Positions 59,609 to 64,000 of a DNA stretch of 64,000 nt are shown here, piece after piece. Both the position numbers and the translations under genes were made by a program. The DNA is from Oscarella lobularis (taxonomy: Eukaryota > Porifera > Homoscleromorpha > Homosclerophorida > Oscarellidae), in the NCBI RefSeq assembly GCF_947507565.1, contig NC_089188.1, positions 1,798,001 through 1,862,000 on the forward strand. The letters are read 5' to 3'. The notes below the pieces were generated by a model. The model was not told where the DNA came from and ran no database searches. It was given only the letters and a program-made list of their open reading frames with translations. Positions within the stretch are counted from its first letter, which is position 1; every line of letters starts with the position of its first letter.

Positions 59609-62600
59609 ATGGACTCCGTCGCCGGTCGTCGTCGTCTTCTAATGCTCGGCCTTCTAGGCCTCCTAGCATGCTCCCTCGTACCCAGTAGCGTAGCCGAAGA
59701 AACAGAAATCGAGATATCAGAGAAGCGCCAGGAAGAAGAGGCGGAAAAAGCTCACCGAATCGACAGCCAGAATCTTCTCCTTCTCGTCGTCTCGCTCGTC
59801 ATCGTCATCGTCATCATATGGTTCTTCCGAATCTACCAATGGCGCGTCCTGCACGAAACGGGCCTCGCGCTCGTCTGGGGTGAGCGATCGAGCGAGAAAA
59901 CGAGCCGAAGGCGCGAGCAACGTGCCAACGTCCCCTCCCCTCCCCTCCGCGCTCCCCCTCCCCTCTCAGGCATTCTTCTCGGCGCTCTCATTCGCTACGT
60001 CTTTCCGGGAGCCGAACAGCCGGTCACGATTCGCGGCTGCAGCGTGGACGGCGAGCAGGGAACGGAGAACGTCACGTGCGACGGCAATAGTACAGCTAGC
60101 AACGCCACGGGCGACGTCTGCGAGTCCGCGTCGACGTTTCTGACCAACGTCCCCAAGAAATTCTGGATCGTCATTGGAAACGCGACCTTTTCCTATTCGC
60201 TCAATAGCGAAGTTTTCAAGACGAAGGGAAGCCGTAGCGGATTTGAAGAGCACGTACGATGATCCACATGAGAGGCGTGGGGAGGAAAGGAACGTTTTTA
60301 GGCTGTCTTTGATCCGGAAGTATTCTTCTATGTCTTGTTGCCGCCAATTATATTTTTTGCCGGCTACGACATGAAGAAGGTGAGGAAGGGAGGGCGTTCT
60401 GTCTTCGTAATTATAATTTACCGTATGTCGTGGGGAGTATAAGCCGTTGCTTGTAATGTATTTATTCGAAATGTTTCAAAGGGAGAAATCCTTACACTTA
60501 GTTTTGTTAGTAGCGCAAGTTCAACTGCCCCATGGTAGAGCCGACATCACACGATTTCTATTTATTTAGAGATACTTCTTCAGAAACATTGGCGGAATAT
60601 TGACGTACGCGTTCCTGGGCACGAGCATATCCTGCTTTGCTATAGGGTGAGCGAGTGAAGCAAGACCGAATTCAATTGTGCATTAGGCTCTCTGTTCTCA
60701 CAGGGGAATCATGTACGGATACATCAAAGCCTTTCCTGCCGGCATTCCCGAAGGATTTGACTTCATCGAGTGCCTCCTTTTCGGAGCTCTCATCTCGGCC
60801 ACGGATCCAGGCGAGAAGGAGGAGAAGGACAATATTAATCGTCTCTAATTGACTATGCACAGTGACCGTATTGGCAATATTTCACGACATGCACGTCGAC
60901 GTGGATTTATTCGCTTTCACTTTCGGCGAGAGCGTGATGAACGACGCAGTCGCAATCGTCTTATACAGGTGAACGTACCCTTCTTCTTCTTCTCTCTATC
61001 ACTCTGACGTGTCTCTATAGTTCGATTAAGGCCTATTCGCCTGTTGTCGGCAGTATCACCACTTTTCAACCGCAAGCGTTCTTCAAGTCGCTTGGCGTAT
61101 TCATTGGAATATTTCTCGGATCCTTTGCTATTGGCGTTGCGGTGGCGTTGGCTTCGGCTATCATATCCTTGTAATCATGGTATATTTAATAGAGTAGAGT
61201 GCGTATTGCTTGATTCCTTAACGGTGACGTATATATACATCACGAAATTTACGAAAATTAGGGACTATCCTCTTTTTGAAACCGGATTATTTACCATGCT
61301 CTCGTACTCGTCATTTCTGATGGCAGAAGCGGCAGGACTCACAGGTCACCGTGGCACCGCCACAGACTTAAGCCCCAAAACGCGTTTGATTTAGGAATTG
61401 TCGCCGTTCTTTTCTGTGGCGTTGCTCAGGCTCACTACACCTTTTTCAATCTATCTGAAGAGTCTCGCGTCAGGACGAAGCAGGTTTCAAGAAAAAGGAG
61501 ACGATCCTTTGATGTCTAATATGGTAAACGTTTTTTTAGTTGTTTGAAGTTCTCAACTTTTTAGCTGAAAACTTCATTTTCGTCTACATGGGCTTGTCTC
61601 TCTTTACGTTTCGTCTGCACAAGTGGATTTGGGGATTCATATCGTTTTCGTTTGTACGAAAGAAGAGGGGAGAGTTTCTCTTTTGATTGCGTGTCTTGTT
61701 CTGTTCTAGCTCGCAATTCTCGTGGGAAGGCTGTTGAACATTTATCCCTTGTCGTTCTTCCTCAATTTGGGACGAAAGAGGAAAATTCCTTGGAGTTTTC
61801 AGCACATGCTGTCATTTGCAGGTTCGATTCAACGCGCGAGAAAATTCGATCGTCGTTTCGCAGGCTCGCCCTCGTGCTAGGACTTCGCGGGGCCATCGCC
61901 TTTTCTCTTGCCATGAGAAACACGGAATCGGAGCCGCGACAACTCATTCTGACTACGACGTTGATGATCGTCTTCGTGACTGTGTTTGTGAACGGTGGAC
62001 TGACGACACTGGCACTCCAGTTTTTCAAGATAGAGTCAGTAGCGCTGGGAAGGGAAGGGGGATCGGGCGGTATTTTGCGTTCTAGAGTGGGCGTCGAAGA
62101 CGACGAAGAGGAGCAAACGTTTCAGGCAGTCAAGACCGTACGTCTCGCAACGCTTTCAGTACAATTCATGACAAAACGTGCTGTTTTTAGACCGAATCCA
62201 ACGAGGATCAACCGACGTCTGCTGACGTTTATGAAAAACATTCTCTACCTAGATTCTGGAAAAAATTTGACAGCAGGTTTCTTGGGAGAATTTCATCACA
62301 GAGCTCGTTCCAATTTTATCTCTATAGGTACATACGACCAATCTTTACGAGCATAGGCGCTCTACCATCAGGATGTCCTTCGTTCATGCAGAAAATTAGC
62401 AAGGGTCGTGTTTACTCAAAGAAGGTGATTTTGCGTCAATATCCGCTGATAGTTGTATAAATTCTGTTTCATAGTCTACCGAAGGTTTATTGGACGACAC
62501 TGAAGAGCAGCATGAGGAGGACCTTGACTTGACTACCGCTGCACTTTCGTTTAGGAATGATAACTTTGACGCCGGCGAAGGTGACGGCGACGATGACCTC

Positions 62601-62738
62601 GGAGCCGGAGATCTAGGACTTGGAGACGCCGGCGAAGGTGACGGCGACGGCGACGATGACCTCGGAGCCGGATACCTAGGACTTGGAGACAACATAGAAA
62701 TGCGTGAGATAGCGTCAGGCGAAGAATCCGAATCGTGA
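59609..62738 (+). CDS. SLC9A6/7/9-like: Organellar Na+/H+ exchanger, SLC9A6/7/9 group (multi-exon)
   Basis: These exchangers swap luminal protons for Na+ or K+ in endosomes and the trans-Golgi. The chosen start gives a signal-like [20 protein letters not shown] and then [20 protein letters not shown], matching the NHE6/7/9 N-terminus; an in-frame ATG at 59573 adds 12 residues without homology. Exon 1 ends at 59879 within [17 protein letters not shown]. Family landmarks follow in order: [52 protein letters not shown] with [33 protein letters not shown] (ion-binding Asn-Asp), [55 protein letters not shown] and [15 protein letters not shown]. The cytoplasmic tail ends in an acidic Gly/Asp repeat (62571-62690). 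Key residues look intact. Confidence 0.93.
62571..62690 (+). repeat. In-frame two-copy repeat in the exchanger tail
   Basis: A 57-bp unit (62571-62627) is followed by a 63-bp copy (62628-62690) that carries an extra GGCGAC. Both encode an [13 protein letters not shown]-like acidic segment ending LGLGD. Confidence 0.9.
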
Positions 62739-62970
62739 TGCTAGGAGGTTGAATGTTGCTGATCATAGTTTTCAGTAATGTGTTCTTTGTAGATTTTTTG
62801 TAATGTGAGTCCTAATTATTCACGGTATATTGTACGTGGAAGTGCAGCCGAGTTGAAACAACAAATCAGTAAGAAATCAATATGTATATGTAAACAACTA
62901 AAAAGTTAAAAGTTTGCCAGGGCCTTACGTAGTTTTAACGCACGCTAAGCGAAGGACTGAAATCTTCCTC

Positions 62971-64000
62971 ATGGCAGAAAAGGACTTCATAGCCGTTACG
63001 GGAGCGTCGAAAAAGATTGCCGCGTCGTATCTCGCCGCGGCCGACGGCAACTTGCAGGTGGCTATTGAAATGTTCTTCTGCGAAGACACGGAAGCGAGCG
63101 GCGGCGGCGCTTCGAAAACGAATGCGCCAATTAGTCGAAAGCGACGTTACGGCGACGACGAAGACGACGGACCGGGCGAACGAAAACCGAATGACGTCGA
63201 TGATGAGTAAAAAAGCAGTTTTATGACGAGAGTAACGTCTACGTTCATATGCTAAGTTTTTCTAACCCCTCTTTGCAGCAAAGCTGCTCACTCCGCGCGC
63301 AAAACCTAAATTGAATTTGGCAATTAATTAATTTAATTAATTCATTAAGTTCCAGTTGATTTGAAGAGCATAGGCAAATAGATTAGGGAATTGAAAGCTC
63401 TGTATATTCAAAAAGGGAGTCATAATTCTTGTCGTGATAGAGATAACGTCAGGCCTCCCATTCCACCAACTGCGGGGGTTCTTGTGCAAGATTCCATCCG
63501 ACCCAGTGAGTTGTCCATTGATCTCGTTGCCCGAGTGCGTTCTAAAATTGCCTTCTGACGCTGTAGTCAGACGACCGAGACGACGAGGCGGCGGAAGCCG
63601 ATCGGTCTTTGAAGGATTTCGAGACTTCAGAGAAGAAACGAGTACAGCGGATGAACGCGAATTTAATTTTAATTAATTAATTAATTAAGCCTATTTTATT
63701 AACTAAAGGAGCTCAAGAAGCTGGGTTTGCTCAGCCGAAGAGAAAAACGCTCGAAGGATTGTTTAGGCCGCCTGTTGACATCACATTCTCCGGCTCATTT
63801 GATCAGGTGAATTTTCTATATGTGCATGGCAAGCATACGTATACATACATATATAATGGTAGGCGAAAGAATACGCTTGCGCTCGGGGCAAGTGGCTGCT
63901 CGTCAACGTGCAGAATCCCACGGAATTTTCGTGTCAAGCGTTGAATCGAGACGTCTGGAGCAATCGCGACGTTCGACGATCTCTGAAGGCGGACTTCATC
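62971..64000 (+). CDS. UBXN7: UBX domain protein 7, 5' part (cut by window end)
   Basis: UBXN7 is a UBA-UAS-UBX adaptor that links p97/VCP to ubiquitinated substrates and cullin ligases. Exon 1 (62971-63207) encodes the UBA domain, KDFIAVTGASKKIAASYLAA then DGNLQVAIEMFF. Exon 2 (63441-63505) gives NVRPPIPPTAGVLVQDSIRP, exon 3 (63567-63641) RSVFEGFRDFREET, exon 4 (63709-63806) KRKTLEGLFRPPVDITFSGS and exon 5 (from 63863) the start of the UAS thioredoxin-like domain, GKWLLVNVQNPTEFSCQALN then RDVWSN. All match animal UBXN7 in order and all splice phases agree (2, 1, 1, 0). An in-frame upstream ATG at 62914 is less likely because homology starts at 62971. The UBX domain lies beyond the window. 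Confidence 0.92.

Overview
This is eukaryotic, animal-type genomic DNA. Genes are split by many very short GT-AG introns (commonly about 45-100 bp, often with a CTAAT/CTAAC branch-like motif), intergenic gaps are as short as 66-150 bp, and the encoded families are metazoan (MED12, XPG/ERCC5, CUL4, fibrocystin-L, CEP164, organellar NHE, UBXN7). Compactness plus ciliary and fibrocystin genes suggests an early-branching animal, perhaps a sponge; that assignment is inference. Coordinates given for multi-exon genes run from start codon to stop codon and include introns.

Layout. Positions 1-4492 are a satellite-like array built from two unrelated tandem repeats (a 21/24-bp GC-rich unit A and a ~49-bp AT-rich unit B) that alternate as three A blocks and three B blocks. 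A terminal exon of an unidentified upstream gene follows (4672-4839). Next come MED12 (5012-13426, +), a Golgi-type sulfotransferase (13562-14848, -), XPG/ERCC5 (14924-18066, +) and CUL4 (18148-21962, +). A 427-bp spacer holds a MITE-like inverted repeat and a perfect 53-nt palindrome. A giant fibrocystin-L/PKHD1L1-like receptor gene (22390-41701, +) carries a nested pair of foldback elements in its first intron. CEP164 (41998-45979, +), a membrane-anchored NAD-dependent sugar-nucleotide epimerase-like gene (46046-47530, +), a 1.6-kb spacer with a textbook TATA-Inr core promoter, an armadillo-repeat plus Schlafen-AlbA gene model (49159-52285 or beyond, +), a DOMON/Sushi/cadherin-like membrane receptor (52843-59463, +), an organellar Na+/H+ exchanger of the SLC9A6/7/9 group (59609-62738, +) and the 5' part of UBXN7 (62971 to window end, +) complete the window.

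Themes. XPG and CUL4, both nucleotide-excision-repair related, sit 81 bp apart in the same orientation; UBXN7, in vertebrates an adaptor between p97 and cullin ligases, is at the far end of the window. The most unusual content is architectural: plastocyanin-like domains in the fibrocystin-L gene, one of them with a full set of type-1 copper ligands; a three-fold DOMON-Sushi module fused to cadherin-like repeats; and armadillo repeats upstream of a Schlafen-type AlbA domain. I saw no bacterial-type operons, CRISPR arrays or tRNA genes.
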